A stretch of 35,057 nucleotides of DNA, taken from NCBI GenBank assembly GCA_022426185.1, contig JAKMEB010000097.1, positions 1-35,057 on the forward strand, in the 5' to 3' direction. How positions within the stretch are numbered: the stretch's first letter is position 1; the number at the start of each line of letters is the position of its first letter. This document shows positions 11,106 through 20,414 of this stretch, piece after piece. A program made the translations under genes and the position numbers. The stretch is from Schleiferiaceae bacterium. GTDB lineage: Bacteria; Bacteroidota; Bacteroidia; Flavobacteriales; Schleiferiaceae. The notes under the pieces are model-generated. The model ran no database searches, had not been told where the DNA came from, and saw only the letters and a list, made by a program, of their open reading frames with translations.

Positions 11106-14100
11106 TTACTCTTCAATTTCTTCTAACTCTTCCAATTCTGCCTCTTCTACTTCTAAACTGTCAACGCCAAAAGTGGTCTGCGCCTGCCGTTCCCGTAAGA
11201 GTGCTAATTCTGCTTTGAATTTCCGTGCTGCATCTGCCAAATCACCGATGTCCGCGTTTTCAATAATGAAGTCAAGCGTATAGTTTGCCTGGAAATCATC
11301 CTCAAGACCTGCATAGTTTTTTGCCATCAGCAGTAAAGATTTCCAACGCCATTGAGGATATGTAGGAAGGTTATCAATCATCCAAAAGATGCGCTCATTT
11401 GCCGCTTCAAATTTTTCTTGCACAAATTCAAATTGAGCTAAATAATAATTTGACTCTGCTTGCGCTTCACCCTTAATCTCCTCCGCAACCATGGTATAAT
11501 AGCGCTTTGCGTTTGCACTATCATTCAAACTAAGAGAACTACGAGCGGCATTTAACAAAGCCTCTGAACGCCATTCCGCAGGCAGACCTTCATCTTGCAA
11601 TAAGCTTTCCGCATATTGCATCACAACTGATACATTCTCTAATGCTTTAGCACAACGCATCAAACCTAAACGAGCGCGACGGCCCTCATCGGCATTCCCT
11701 ACAAGACCAACTACCTGCTGGAAGTAGGTAAAGGCGTTTTCATAGTCCTGATCTGCATAATACAAGCTCGCCAATCGCTCTACCGTTCGCTTGCGGAAAC
11801 TCAATGCTCCTGAACCCTCAACCGCCTCATAGCCCTTAGTCGCTAGCGCATCATCGCCTTCAGCAAAGGCACATTCTGCCATGTAGTAATTTGCTGGAAC
11901 TTGGAATATGCCATCCGGGAATCTTTCAATGTACTCTAACATACCTTTTTTAGCGCCAGCGCAGTCGTCTAAACTGTAGCGGTCGAAAGCGCCATTGTAA
12001 AGAGTAGAATCTAATGCCCCTTGTCCTATCTGCGCTCCAGTTAAGGTTTGTATCCAATCGACATAGTTGCCTAATTGATCCAATTCCGAAAACTGAATTT
12101 TAGCCAATCCTAAAGCTTCTTTGCTTTCAGGTGTATTTGGATAGGATTCAACCACTCGCTTAAAAGCCATCAACGCTGCTTCACCACTTCCCTGTGAACG
12201 GTAAATTAAGCCCAAAGCAATGTGCGCGTTCTTTACGAAACGACTTTTAGGATAATCTGAAATGAACGCATTAAATATCTCCTCAGCGCGTTTGTTTTTA
12301 CCCAGCTTCATGTAGGTCTCACCCAATTCAAAATACGCATCCGTGGCATAGACTGAAGTTGGAAATTGGCGAACTAATGCCTCCAATGCGTCTCCCTTTT
12401 TCTGTGGTTCATCAACCAATCCGTAGCAGAGTGAACGCTGGAAGGCTGCATAATCCGCATCGGGAACATTGCGACCTAAATAACTGGTATAATAGGTGAT
12501 GGCATTGGCATATTGTGCCGTCATAAAATACGAATCCGCCAATCGCAATTCCGCATCATTAGACAATTTCTTCCCTAGTTTGGCATTATTCAAAAACAAC
12601 CTGAATGTGGTTGCTGCATTTCTATAATCTTCTTTCGAGAAATACGCATAGCCCTTGTTGTATAAGCTGCGTTTATATTCACTCAGGGTTAAAGAGCCCG
12701 GGATCGCCTCAAACCGGTCTATTTCGAGAAGAGCTGCGTCGAAATCATCTTTACGATAAGCGATTTCAGCCAGCCAATAATGGGCCAACGCAGCGTAAAC
12801 ATTATTCAATGGATAGTCTAACGATTTATTAAACAGTCGTCCGGCTGCTTCGTATTGAATTGCATTAAAATGCTGTACACCTCTGAAATAAGCCACCTTT
12901 TGATAGGCTCCTTGCATGGTTGGCTGATCCAAACCTGCCGCAGAAATCGCCTTCATGGCACTTTCATAGTCTTTTGAATTGAGGTACAAATTCGCAAGGT
13001 ATTCGTTCGCCTCTTGACGGTGACGACTGTTGGGATACGCACTTAAGAATGATTTAAAAATATCCAGCGGCTGCTCGAATGGTGTACTGGAATCGTAGGC
13101 CAGTTTCGCATAATTAAAATAGGCATCCTCACGGAGTGACTGATCCTTGCCACTTTCGCTGGCACGAAAAAAGGCGGTTTGTGCCTCCGTTTTTTTACCT
13201 GTTCTCAAATAACAATCCGCTAAATGATAGTAGGCACTCTGTCCTAAATCATCTCCGCGATTGTGAATTTTATTAAATGCATTAATTGCCTCTTCGTAGC
13301 GGCTCGTTTTATACAGTACGAAACCTAACTTGTAATGGTCTTGCTGGTTTAATTTACCACCCAGATCTTTATTTTTTTCCAAATAAAGCGCAGCAGATTT
13401 CCAATCTTTCTTTTGGTAATAGCCCTCACCAATAAGCTTAGCTACCTCAGCAGCACGTGATTCAACCGCCTGCGCTAATAATTCCTCACCAACACGCAGC
13501 AATTCATCAATTTCGCCAGTTTTGTAGTAGATCTGACTGAGGTAATACGGTACTACACCGCCAAACTGAGCATCACCTACTAAGAGTTTAAACTGTTCCA
13601 CTGCAGTACTGTACTGCGCTGCTTCATAGGCAATATGTCCGTAATAGTATCGATGATGACTGCGGTATTCACCTTGGTATTCTTTACCTTGAAAAAAGAG
13701 GTTTCGTGCTTTATCGACATCTTTTATCATCAAATGACTGTAGGCCAATTTAAAGTAGTATTCGCTTCTAAAAGAAGCCGCTACATCCTGTTGGTCGATC
13801 CCCCCAAGCCATTGCACTACTTTTTTGTACCGACGGTTATTGAAATAATAATTCGCTGCAGTCCTATGCGCCTCCTGCCAACGCGGGCTCAACGGATAGG
13901 TTTGTGCGAAATAAGTTAAAAAATACTCACTATTCTCATTCATTAAATAGAGTGCGCAGAGCGCCCGATAGAAACTGCTTTCTTCTTTTAGAAAGCTTTG
14001 GGTAGGCAGATTGGATTCGAGCAATTCGTCGAAGCCAACTCTAGCTGCTGCATAGAGTCCATCCTCAAACAAATCCACACTTTCAATGTAGGTTGCTTCG

Positions 14101-14186
14101 AGACCTGCTTCCAGTGGTGTCTCTTGAGCACTCCCTAAAAGAGTAAAGGCCAGTAACAAAGTACTGTAGAGAAATCTTCTCATCAT
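11106..14186 (-). CDS. Large periplasmic tetratricopeptide-repeat protein (YbgF/BamD-like TPRs)
   Basis: 1026 aa with signal peptide and repeated TPR units, e.g. AYYHLADCYLRTGKKTEAQTAFFRASE and DAYFELGETYMKLGKNKRAEEIFNAFISDYPKSRFVKNAHIALGLIYRSQG. Confidence 0.9.
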   Translation of the reverse strand: MMRRFLYSTLLLAFTLLGSAQETPLEAGLEATYIESVDLFEDGLYAAARVGFDELLESNLPTQSFLKEESSFYRALCALYLMNENSEYFLTYFAQTYPLSPRWQEAHRTAANYYFNNRRYKKVVQWLGGIDQQDVAASFRSEYYFKLAYSHLMIKDVDKARNLFFQGKEYQGEYRSHHRYYYGHIAYEAAQYSTAVEQFKLLVGDAQFGGVVPYYLSQIYYKTGEIDELLRVGEELLAQAVESRAAEVAKLIGEGYYQKKDWKSAALYLEKNKDLGGKLNQQDHYKLGFVLYKTSRYEEAINAFNKIHNRGDDLGQSAYYHLADCYLRTGKKTEAQTAFFRASESGKDQSLREDAYFNYAKLAYDSSTPFEQPLDIFKSFLSAYPNSRHRQEANEYLANLYLNSKDYESAMKAISAAGLDQPTMQGAYQKVAYFRGVQHFNAIQYEAAGRLFNKSLDYPLNNVYAALAHYWLAEIAYRKDDFDAALLEIDRFEAIPGSLTLSEYKRSLYNKGYAYFSKEDYRNAATTFRLFLNNAKLGKKLSNDAELRLADSYFMTAQYANAITYYTSYLGRNVPDADYAAFQRSLCYGLVDEPQKKGDALEALVRQFPTSVYATDAYFELGETYMKLGKNKRAEEIFNAFISDYPKSRFVKNAHIALGLIYRSQGSGEAALMAFKRVVESYPNTPESKEALGLAKIQFSELDQLGNYVDWIQTLTGAQIGQGALDSTLYNGAFDRYSLDDCAGAKKGMLEYIERFPDGIFQVPANYYMAECAFAEGDDALATKGYEAVEGSGALSFRKRTVERLASLYYADQDYENAFTYFQQVVGLVGNADEGRRARLGLMRCAKALENVSVVMQYAESLLQDEGLPAEWRSEALLNAARSSLSLNDSANAKRYYTMVAEEIKGEAQAESNYYLAQFEFVQEKFEAANERIFWMIDNLPTYPQWRWKSLLLMAKNYAGLEDDFQANYTLDFIIENADIGDLADAARKFKAELALLRERQAQTTFGVDSLEVEEAELEELEEIEE

Positions 14187-14266
14187 TTTCAGGTTTATCC
14201 TTAAAAATAAACGTAGCCCTGCGTACCCCGTGGGGTAAATCAGGTTTATTAAGGGGAGTTATTCAC

Positions 14267-14341
14267 ATGAAAAAACGCAGAACCTCCATCGTTTGGTATG
14301 TTATCTACAAAGGATTTAATAGCTTGTGGTCCATTAACTGA
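14267..14341 (+). CDS. Candidate 24-aa small protein MKKRRTSIVWYVIYKGFNSLWSIN
   Basis: ATG preceded by the purine-rich AAGGGGAG; stop TGA 12 nt before the next gene. Below the ORF-track length cut-off. Confidence 0.4.
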   Translation: MKKRRTSIVWYVIYKGFNSLWSIN

Positions 14342-14353
14342 CCTTCCTCAAAA

Positions 14354-15031
14354 ATGGCTTTAGTCGCATTAAAAAACGCCTCAATTTTTCAAGGCAAGCA
14401 CCTGGTGCTTAGCGCTGTAAACTTCGAAATCAATGCAGGTGAATTTGTTTACCTGATCGGACAAACAGGATCGGGTAAAAGCTCCGTATTAAAAACACTA
14501 TACGGCGATCTATCACTAACAGATGGTGAGGGACATGTGGCGGGCCACTTACTAAACGGTCTAAAGGATAAAAACATCCCGGATTTGCGACGTGATCTAG
14601 GTATTGTTTTTCAAGACTTTCAATTGCTGAGTGACCGCAGCGTGGAGGGGAATCTAGATTTTGTGCTACGTGCAACGGGCTGGAAGGACAAAGAAGCTCG
14701 CTCAAAGCGAATTGTCGAGGTACTGTCTCTTGTAGGAATGCAGAATAAAAAGCACAAAAGCACTTTCGAAATTTCGGGTGGAGAACAGCAAAGAGTTGCC
14801 ATTGCAAGGGCTCTTTTAAACGATCCAAAGATTATCCTTGCAGATGAACCTACGGGTAATTTAGACCCCCGTACTTCAGAAGAGATTATGAGTCTGCTGC
14901 TGAGCTTGACAGAACAAGGCAAGGCGGTATTAATGGCTACGCATGACTTTCAGTTACTACATAAATACGCTAACCGTACGTTAAAAGTTGAAAATGGCGG
15001 CGTAAGCAGTACTCAAGCTCAAGCCTTTTAG
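14354..15031 (+). CDS. ABC transporter ATP-binding protein, FtsE-like
   Basis: Walker [11 protein letters not shown]-loop VFQDFQLL, signature [14 protein letters not shown], Walker [14 protein letters not shown]-loop MATHD; length and sequence typical of FtsE. Confidence 0.9.
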   Translation: MALVALKNASIFQGKHLVLSAVNFEINAGEFVYLIGQTGSGKSSVLKTLYGDLSLTDGEGHVAGHLLNGLKDKNIPDLRRDLGIVFQDFQLLSDRSVEGNLDFVLRATGWKDKEARSKRIVEVLSLVGMQNKKHKSTFEISGGEQQRVAIARALLNDPKIILADEPTGNLDPRTSEEIMSLLLSLTEQGKAVLMATHDFQLLHKYANRTLKVENGGVSSTQAQAF

Positions 15032-15036
15032 AAGCT

Positions 15037-15951
15037 TTGAAAGCACAGATTCAAAATACGCTGAGCGTCTGTATCGCTTGTTATGGGGATGACCTTACCA
15101 AACTTTTACTAGCACTCGAAACAGGGAAGAAGGCCTTGCCAAAAGAATGGGCTGTGGAGATCATTGCTGGAGATCAGCATCCCAATGCTGCTGCTCAATC
15201 AAACGTTTGGGAGACAGAATTTTCATTGCAATACCTTCACCAACCCAATGGATTAGGACGGAGCAATAACAGAAACTTAATTGCACAAGCTTCAACTGGA
15301 AAATACTTATTGTTTCTAGACGCAGATGCACTTCCTGTGCGCCCAGAAAACTTCTTAATAGACTATTGTACTGCTCTTCATGACTCCGATGTTGTCGTTG
15401 GTGGAACTGCGTACAAGCCCAACCAGGCAAGTCTTCGTCATCTGATTGGCCAGCGTAAGGAAGCAGTTCCTGCACCTATTAGAGCAAGAACACCCTTTGC
15501 AAATTTTAGTGCCTTCAACTTCGCCATAACGCGCAAGATGTTTTTACAACATCCTTTTGACGAAAGTTTAAAGGAATATGGACATGAGGATACATTGTTT
15601 GGCCAAGAATTGCGCTATGCTTGTAAAACCGTGGCGCATATCGATAATCCCGCTTATCATCTTGACGGAGACAGCAATGCAGCGTTTCTGGATAAAACAG
15701 ACGATGCAATTGATAATCTTGTCGAACTTATTCGTCAAGGAAAAATTGATGAAGAGGTCCGATTGTTTGCGGTCTATCGAAAACTGCAACGTACCGGAAT
15801 GTTGTATTTATTGAATCTATTAAGAATACTTTTCGCGCGAAGCATACGTACGGTGCTTATTGGAGGCGTGCGAAGTGTCCTGCTTTTTGATTTTTACAAG
15901 CTGCTACGAATGTCAGAACATTCTATAAAAATTGGGCGTAGAAACTTCTGA
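15037..15951 (+). CDS. Family 2-type glycosyltransferase
   Basis: LSVCIACYGDDL, NGLGRSNNRNLIAQASTGKYLLFLDADALPVRP, GHEDTLFGQEL; TTG start 5 nt after the FtsE-like gene stop. Confidence 0.85.
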   Translation: MKAQIQNTLSVCIACYGDDLTKLLLALETGKKALPKEWAVEIIAGDQHPNAAAQSNVWETEFSLQYLHQPNGLGRSNNRNLIAQASTGKYLLFLDADALPVRPENFLIDYCTALHDSDVVVGGTAYKPNQASLRHLIGQRKEAVPAPIRARTPFANFSAFNFAITRKMFLQHPFDESLKEYGHEDTLFGQELRYACKTVAHIDNPAYHLDGDSNAAFLDKTDDAIDNLVELIRQGKIDEEVRLFAVYRKLQRTGMLYLLNLLRILFARSIRTVLIGGVRSVLLFDFYKLLRMSEHSIKIGRRNF

Positions 15952-15968
15952 GCGGAACGCGCTCTTTT
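15950..15968 (+). terminator. Weak hairpin GAGCG-GAACG-CGCTC followed by TTTT, at the end of the glycosyltransferase gene
   Basis: 5-bp perfect stem overlapping the stop codon, followed by a short T-run. Confidence 0.3.
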
Positions 15969-15994
15969 ACCCAACTCAAATCTTGTTGAGCATG

Positions 15995-17026
15995 CTACAG
16001 ACCTGGCCCATAAGCTTCGCGATGGTCCGCCACTGCAGCAATAGATCTTTGTAAGGCCAGTATATTTTCAACGTGCACCGTTAAACCCACATTGTAAGCT
16101 TCCACTATTCGCTTTACCTCAATAACACGAGAGGTCACCACTGGCGTATTGCAATGAATGTAGTCAAAGAGTTTATTGGGGAGTGAAAAACGATAATTAA
16201 TATTAGAATCTTTATCCAGACTCAATCCCACATCTGCAGCAGTAGTATAGTGCAGTAATTGGTCATATGGCATTCGATCGATAAACCTCACTTTCTCCTG
16301 CCAACCTTCATGAGCTACTTTTTCTTTTAACTCTGCAATAGCATCACCACTACCCACTAAAAGCAAAAGCCATCCGTCCATACCCGCAACCGCGTATACT
16401 GCTTCCTCTAAGCCGCGGTCAACATTCATACCTGAACCTTGATTTATAGCGATACGCACGTTTTCAGGGAGGCCTAATTCTTTTCGTGTCTTTGGCTCAA
16501 ACGCCTCCGGCTTAGGGCTTATATTTCTAAATACTTCTGGCCGAACACTGTAGTCTTTTTCATACAATTCCGCGATGCTTTCATTTACGGTCCAGACGTG
16601 TCTGAGCTTAGGAAAAATAGCTCGCTCAACAGCAAGCCATACTTTCTTAACCCACCTCCCTTGTATTTCAGGGACCCCGCAGAAATATTCATGGCTGTCA
16701 TAAACGAGCTCCGAATTGTAAAGCCGTGAGACCAAATAATTGGGCAACAATGTATCGAGATCATTTGAAAGTAAGACTGCAGACCGATGCCACAGGAGAA
16801 AGAAAAACAGTCTAATTTGGAATTCGACATAGAACAATCCTCCTTTTTCGAAGAATAAACGCATTCGCGTAGTCCTGTAAGGCCTGCTCAAAGGAGCACT
16901 ATTTGGAAGGGATCTTCCAACCCAATGCACATCATAACCCAGCTCCAACAAAAGCAAGGCCACCTTGTGTACCCGGTTGTCCGTGCTCATATCGTTTGTC
17001 GTGGAAAGAATGATTTTTTTAGGCAT
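15995..17026 (-). CDS. Group-4/GT-B-type glycosyltransferase, possibly truncated by an in-frame TAG
   Basis: Short-chain GT-B layout: IILSTTNDMSTDNRVHKVALLLLELGYDVHWVGR, VYDSHEYF, VWTVNESIAELY, VRFIDRMPYDQLLHYTTAADVGLSL, LPNKLFDYIHCNTPVVTS. Ends abruptly at ADHREAYGPGL*. Confidence 0.85.
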   Translation of the reverse strand: MPKKIILSTTNDMSTDNRVHKVALLLLELGYDVHWVGRSLPNSAPLSRPYRTTRMRLFFEKGGLFYVEFQIRLFFFLLWHRSAVLLSNDLDTLLPNYLVSRLYNSELVYDSHEYFCGVPEIQGRWVKKVWLAVERAIFPKLRHVWTVNESIAELYEKDYSVRPEVFRNISPKPEAFEPKTRKELGLPENVRIAINQGSGMNVDRGLEEAVYAVAGMDGWLLLLVGSGDAIAELKEKVAHEGWQEKVRFIDRMPYDQLLHYTTAADVGLSLDKDSNINYRFSLPNKLFDYIHCNTPVVTSRVIEVKRIVEAYNVGLTVHVENILALQRSIAAVADHREAYGPGL

Positions 17027-17062
17027 GTGAGAATCCGTTCTTTAAGTAAAGGTAGCGATACC

Positions 17063-17070
17063 TACATTTG
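17063..17070 (+). promoter_or_regulatory. Candidate -7 element (TACATTTG) for queA
   Basis: Match to TAnnTTTG 17 nt upstream of ATG 17088; CTTT about 19 nt upstream could serve as a -33 element. Confidence 0.45.
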
Positions 17071-17087
17071 CATGGAGCGAAGTTACC

Positions 17088-18266
17088 ATGCAAAAGTCCG
17101 ATTTCGAATACCATCTTCCTGAACACCGCATTGCAAAGCACCCTCTAGAACAGCGGGATGCAAGCAAACTTCTTGTGCATCGCAATCGCACGACTACAGA
17201 CCATCTATTTTCAGAACTGTCAGAACTGCTTCCTGAAAATTCCCAGCTTATTTTCAACAACACACGCGTTGTAAAAGCACGGCTTCATTTTATAAAAACA
17301 AATGGCGCAAAACCCATTGAGGTGTTCTGTTTAGGGCCTCATGAAATGAGTGTTGAAGAAAGCATGAATGCAAAAAGTAGCGTGCCCTTTGAATGTCTTG
17401 TAGGCAATCTTAAACGTTGGAAGGATCATGCGCTTCATCTTGAACTGGGCAACGGTTTGGTCCTAACGGCTGAAAAAGGAATGCGTAGAGGTCATGCTTT
17501 CGTGATTCACTTTAGCTGGAACAGTACCCAAACTTTTAGTTCTGTATTGGAAATAGCCGGGAAAATCCCATTACCGCCCTACATGAATAGGGAGGCGGAA
17601 AACGAAGATATTGCGCGTTATCAAACCGTTTATGCCGCTAGCAATGGCTCAGTGGCAGCGCCGACGGCAGGCTTGCATTTTACTACATCAGTATTCGATC
17701 AGCTAAAAGCTAACAATCATCACTGGTTCGAGGTTACACTGCACGTAGGTGCAGGGACTTTTAAACCGCTGGATGAAGGCACCATTGAAGGGCACGAAAT
17801 GCATTCGGAAGAGTTGCTCTTAAGTCGCGAATGGCTGCAACAATACCTCAACCATGACGGTCCAAGATTCGCAGTTGGCACCACAAGCCTCCGCACATTA
17901 GAGAGCTGCTACTGGGTCGGAGTAAAAATAAGTCAAGGATTACCCTTGGAGAATCTTGGCCAATTCGAGGCCTATGAATTAGACGCTTCCGTTACCACTG
18001 AACAAGCGTTTCAATCCTTGTTAGATCATCTATTGAAGCAAGGCATTGAATCGATTGCTTTAAAAACACAGTTAATGATCAAACCCGGCTATCAGATTAA
18101 ATCAGTTCAAGGGATCATTACCAATTTTCATCAACCCGGCTCAACCCTTCTTCTTTTAGTTAGCGCTGGAATAGGAAAACGCTGGAAGGAAGTCTACCAT
18201 CATGCTCTGGAGTCTGATTATAGATTTTTAAGCTACGGCGACTCTTCGTTACTGTATTTCGAATAA
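17088..18266 (+). CDS. queA: S-adenosylmethionine:tRNA ribosyltransferase-isomerase family protein
   Basis: FEYHLPEHRIAKHPLEQRDASKLLV, LIFNNTRVVKARL, IPLPPYMNREAENEDIARYQTVYAASNGSVAAPTAGLHFT, VTLHVGAGTFKPL, NFHQPGSTLLLLVSA. Bacteroidota can carry a QueA paralogue, so the exact function is less certain than the family. Confidence 0.88.
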   Translation: MQKSDFEYHLPEHRIAKHPLEQRDASKLLVHRNRTTTDHLFSELSELLPENSQLIFNNTRVVKARLHFIKTNGAKPIEVFCLGPHEMSVEESMNAKSSVPFECLVGNLKRWKDHALHLELGNGLVLTAEKGMRRGHAFVIHFSWNSTQTFSSVLEIAGKIPLPPYMNREAENEDIARYQTVYAASNGSVAAPTAGLHFTTSVFDQLKANNHHWFEVTLHVGAGTFKPLDEGTIEGHEMHSEELLLSREWLQQYLNHDGPRFAVGTTSLRTLESCYWVGVKISQGLPLENLGQFEAYELDASVTTEQAFQSLLDHLLKQGIESIALKTQLMIKPGYQIKSVQGIITNFHQPGSTLLLLVSAGIGKRWKEVYHHALESDYRFLSYGDSSLLYFE

Positions 18267-18272
18267 ATGTTG

Positions 18273-18300
18273 ATATCCTTTGTTTATGAACAAAGGATAT
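18273..18300. repeat. Perfect 12-bp inverted repeat ATATCCTTTGTT-TATG-AACAAAGGATAT
   Basis: Both arms checked base by base; starts 7 nt after the queA stop; no T-run on either side. Confidence 0.85.
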
Positions 18301-18330
18301 TAATACAATAGGAATCTCCGTTATGAGCAC

Positions 18331-19284
18331 ATGCGGTTTATTCTCTCTGCTTATTGCTTGTTATTCTCTTTGTGTTCTTATTCCGGCTTCGCACAACACA
18401 TCCTATTTTATAATATCGAAAATCTTTTCGACACGTTGCATGATCGAGGTAAAAATGATCTCGACTTCACTCCTGAAGGGGCCTATTCGTACGGCAGTTC
18501 AACCTATTTTTTGAAGATTCGTCAAACCGCTAGAGCAATTCGGTCCGCGATAAACGCTACCGGGCAAACCATCGACATCATTGCCATAGCGGAAGTTGAG
18601 AATCGGACTGCTCTCCTTGATTTAGCAAAACATAAAGCCATTAGACAGATGGGAGCTTGGGAGGTTGTTCATTACGACAGCCCAGATTACAGAGGAATAG
18701 ATTGCGCCGCCCTTATCAATCTTAGCACGACTCGACTCATTCAAGCCGCGCCCATTAGCTACAGCTCGGCACATTTTAAATCTCGAGATGCACTGCTGCT
18801 TAAAACGAGGAGCGCAAATGAAGGAGACAGCGTGAATCTATCGAGTGTTATTGTACATCTCCCATCTAAAAGAGGTGGTGCTTTAGAAAGTGCCCCACTG
18901 CGGGAACTGGCCTTAATGAGCATCATCGAAGAATTAGATAAGGATACTGCACAAAATCAGCTCATCTTTGGTGACTTCAACGCCACTGCAAATGCAGATT
19001 TCTTCAATACACAAGTAGAAAAAGGGTGGAAAACTCCTTATTTTTTTCGCCCAAAAAACATAGACGGCACGTACAAGTTTCAAGGCCGCTGGCAACAAAT
19101 TGATCTTGCATTGTATCGAAGCAGAAAAACATATTCCGGTAAAATTATTGCTCCATCGTTATTGCTTGAAAAGGATACGAAATGGGGCGGATACAAGCCT
19201 AAACGAGCATTTTTAGGCCAATTCTACACTTACGGTTACTCGGACCACCTTCCCGTTTACATATTTCATGTAAATGATTCATGA
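18331..19284 (+). CDS. Secreted endonuclease/exonuclease/phosphatase (EEP) family protein
   Basis: Signal peptide MRFILSAYCLLFSLCSYSGFAQ; FYNIENLFDT, IIAIAEVENR, LIFGDFNATA, YGYSDHLPVYIFH. Confidence 0.88.
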   Translation: MRFILSAYCLLFSLCSYSGFAQHILFYNIENLFDTLHDRGKNDLDFTPEGAYSYGSSTYFLKIRQTARAIRSAINATGQTIDIIAIAEVENRTALLDLAKHKAIRQMGAWEVVHYDSPDYRGIDCAALINLSTTRLIQAAPISYSSAHFKSRDALLLKTRSANEGDSVNLSSVIVHLPSKRGGALESAPLRELALMSIIEELDKDTAQNQLIFGDFNATANADFFNTQVEKGWKTPYFFRPKNIDGTYKFQGRWQQIDLALYRSRKTYSGKIIAPSLLLEKDTKWGGYKPKRAFLGQFYTYGYSDHLPVYIFHVNDS

Positions 19285-19328
19285 TTTTTCGATATTTTAG
19301 ACACTTGAAAAAAGACTTATTTCGACCT

Positions 19329-20333
19329 ATGAAAAAATTAATCGCATTAAGCGCTGTATTTGGCGCACTATTCCTCACTTCTTGTGAGACAGGAAGTCCT
19401 GAGCCTGCACCTGCGACCTACCCTGGAGATTCCTTGACAGTTAGTGGCGTTGTTCGCCCGTTGGTTATTGAAACGACCGGTGCATGGTGTCAATACTGCC
19501 CAAATGGCGCCGAAGTGATGGCAATGCTAGACGGTGTATTGGGAGATAGCGTAGTTTTAGTTGCAAACCATGTTGGTGATTGGTTCTCTACTGATAACGA
19601 AGCTTCTGCTAAGTTTGATGATAATTTCCCCACTTCTGGTGTACCTAATTTCTATGTAAACAACACAGATGTAGGTCAAAGCCCGGCAACAGCCGCAGCT
19701 GCAGCTACCTTGGCAGAAGTTGCGTTTGGTCTGGAAGCAGATGTTATGCTTAATGAAACAGGTACTGGCATCACAGTATACCCTCGCATAAAGGTACTTG
19801 AAACGAAAACAGAAAATATTTACATGGTTCAATCGTACCTCCTATTAAACGGAGTGGTTGCCAAAGACTACGGAAACGGCGTTGACTTGAATCAAGTTAG
19901 TTCACTTCCTAAAGTAAGTACTGGATCTGGTACAACTCCATCGACTTGGGCGCAAGATGCGGCTGTTGTCGCTGGAACACCTCTCATTACATCTGGTACT
20001 ATCTACACTCACGATGAAGTACTTTATGATCACGCCACAACAGCAGTGGTAGGCTGGTTACAAAGCTCAGATGCAGTAGCTAGTGATACTTCAGCGATTG
20101 CATTAGGACCGTGGGGTATGAACTTAGGAGATATTAACCCGTTGGGTAATGCTTACGCAGCAGGAGATATCTACGGAACCCGTTATACACCTTTTCAGTT
20201 CCATATCGAAAAGCCAACACTACCGGCAGGTATGGTCGCTGATTTCAGCGTAGCAACAATAATTTGGGAATTGCGTCAAGACGGTTCCGGTGCTTACGAT
20301 TACATCAATGGTGTTGTGACGCACGTTGACTAA
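19329..20333 (+). CDS. Omp28-like lipoprotein with thioredoxin-like CxxC motif
   Basis: Lipoprotein signal MKKLIALSAVFGALFLTSC; VIETTGAWCQYCPNGAEVM; GVPNFYVN. The internal ATG 19329 is preferred over the ORF-track start 19281, because it gives a proper signal peptide. Confidence 0.8.
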   Translation: MKKLIALSAVFGALFLTSCETGSPEPAPATYPGDSLTVSGVVRPLVIETTGAWCQYCPNGAEVMAMLDGVLGDSVVLVANHVGDWFSTDNEASAKFDDNFPTSGVPNFYVNNTDVGQSPATAAAAATLAEVAFGLEADVMLNETGTGITVYPRIKVLETKTENIYMVQSYLLLNGVVAKDYGNGVDLNQVSSLPKVSTGSGTTPSTWAQDAAVVAGTPLITSGTIYTHDEVLYDHATTAVVGWLQSSDAVASDTSAIALGPWGMNLGDINPLGNAYAAGDIYGTRYTPFQFHIEKPTLPAGMVADFSVATIIWELRQDGSGAYDYINGVVTHVD

Positions 20334-20355
20334 TCATTGCTTCTTCACATTTATG

Positions 20356-20388
20356 AAAGCCTCGCAGGAAACTGCGGGGCTTTTTTTT
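20356..20388 (+). terminator. Intrinsic terminator after the Omp28-like gene
   Basis: 12-bp stem AAAGCCTCGCAG / CTGCGGGGCTTT (one T-G wobble), GAAA loop, then a T8 run. Confidence 0.9.
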
Positions 20389-20414
20389 GGTTCTACGCCA
20401 CATATACGTCGCTA

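Noticed and set aside
14221-14240. TACCCCGTGGGGTA near-palindrome in the TPR/FtsE divergent region
   Set aside because: The stem would be only 5 bp with a tight loop and no T-run; too weak to call a terminator or operator from a single sequence.
15995-15997. TAG as a recoded sense codon genome-wide
   Set aside because: Several well supported genes in the window end in TAG at natural positions, so the genetic code appears standard; the glycosyltransferase TAG is treated as a local event.
18323-18514. 63-aa ORF overlapping the start of the second EEP gene
   Set aside because: Different frame from a well supported secreted EEP protein; low-information sequence, shadow ORF.
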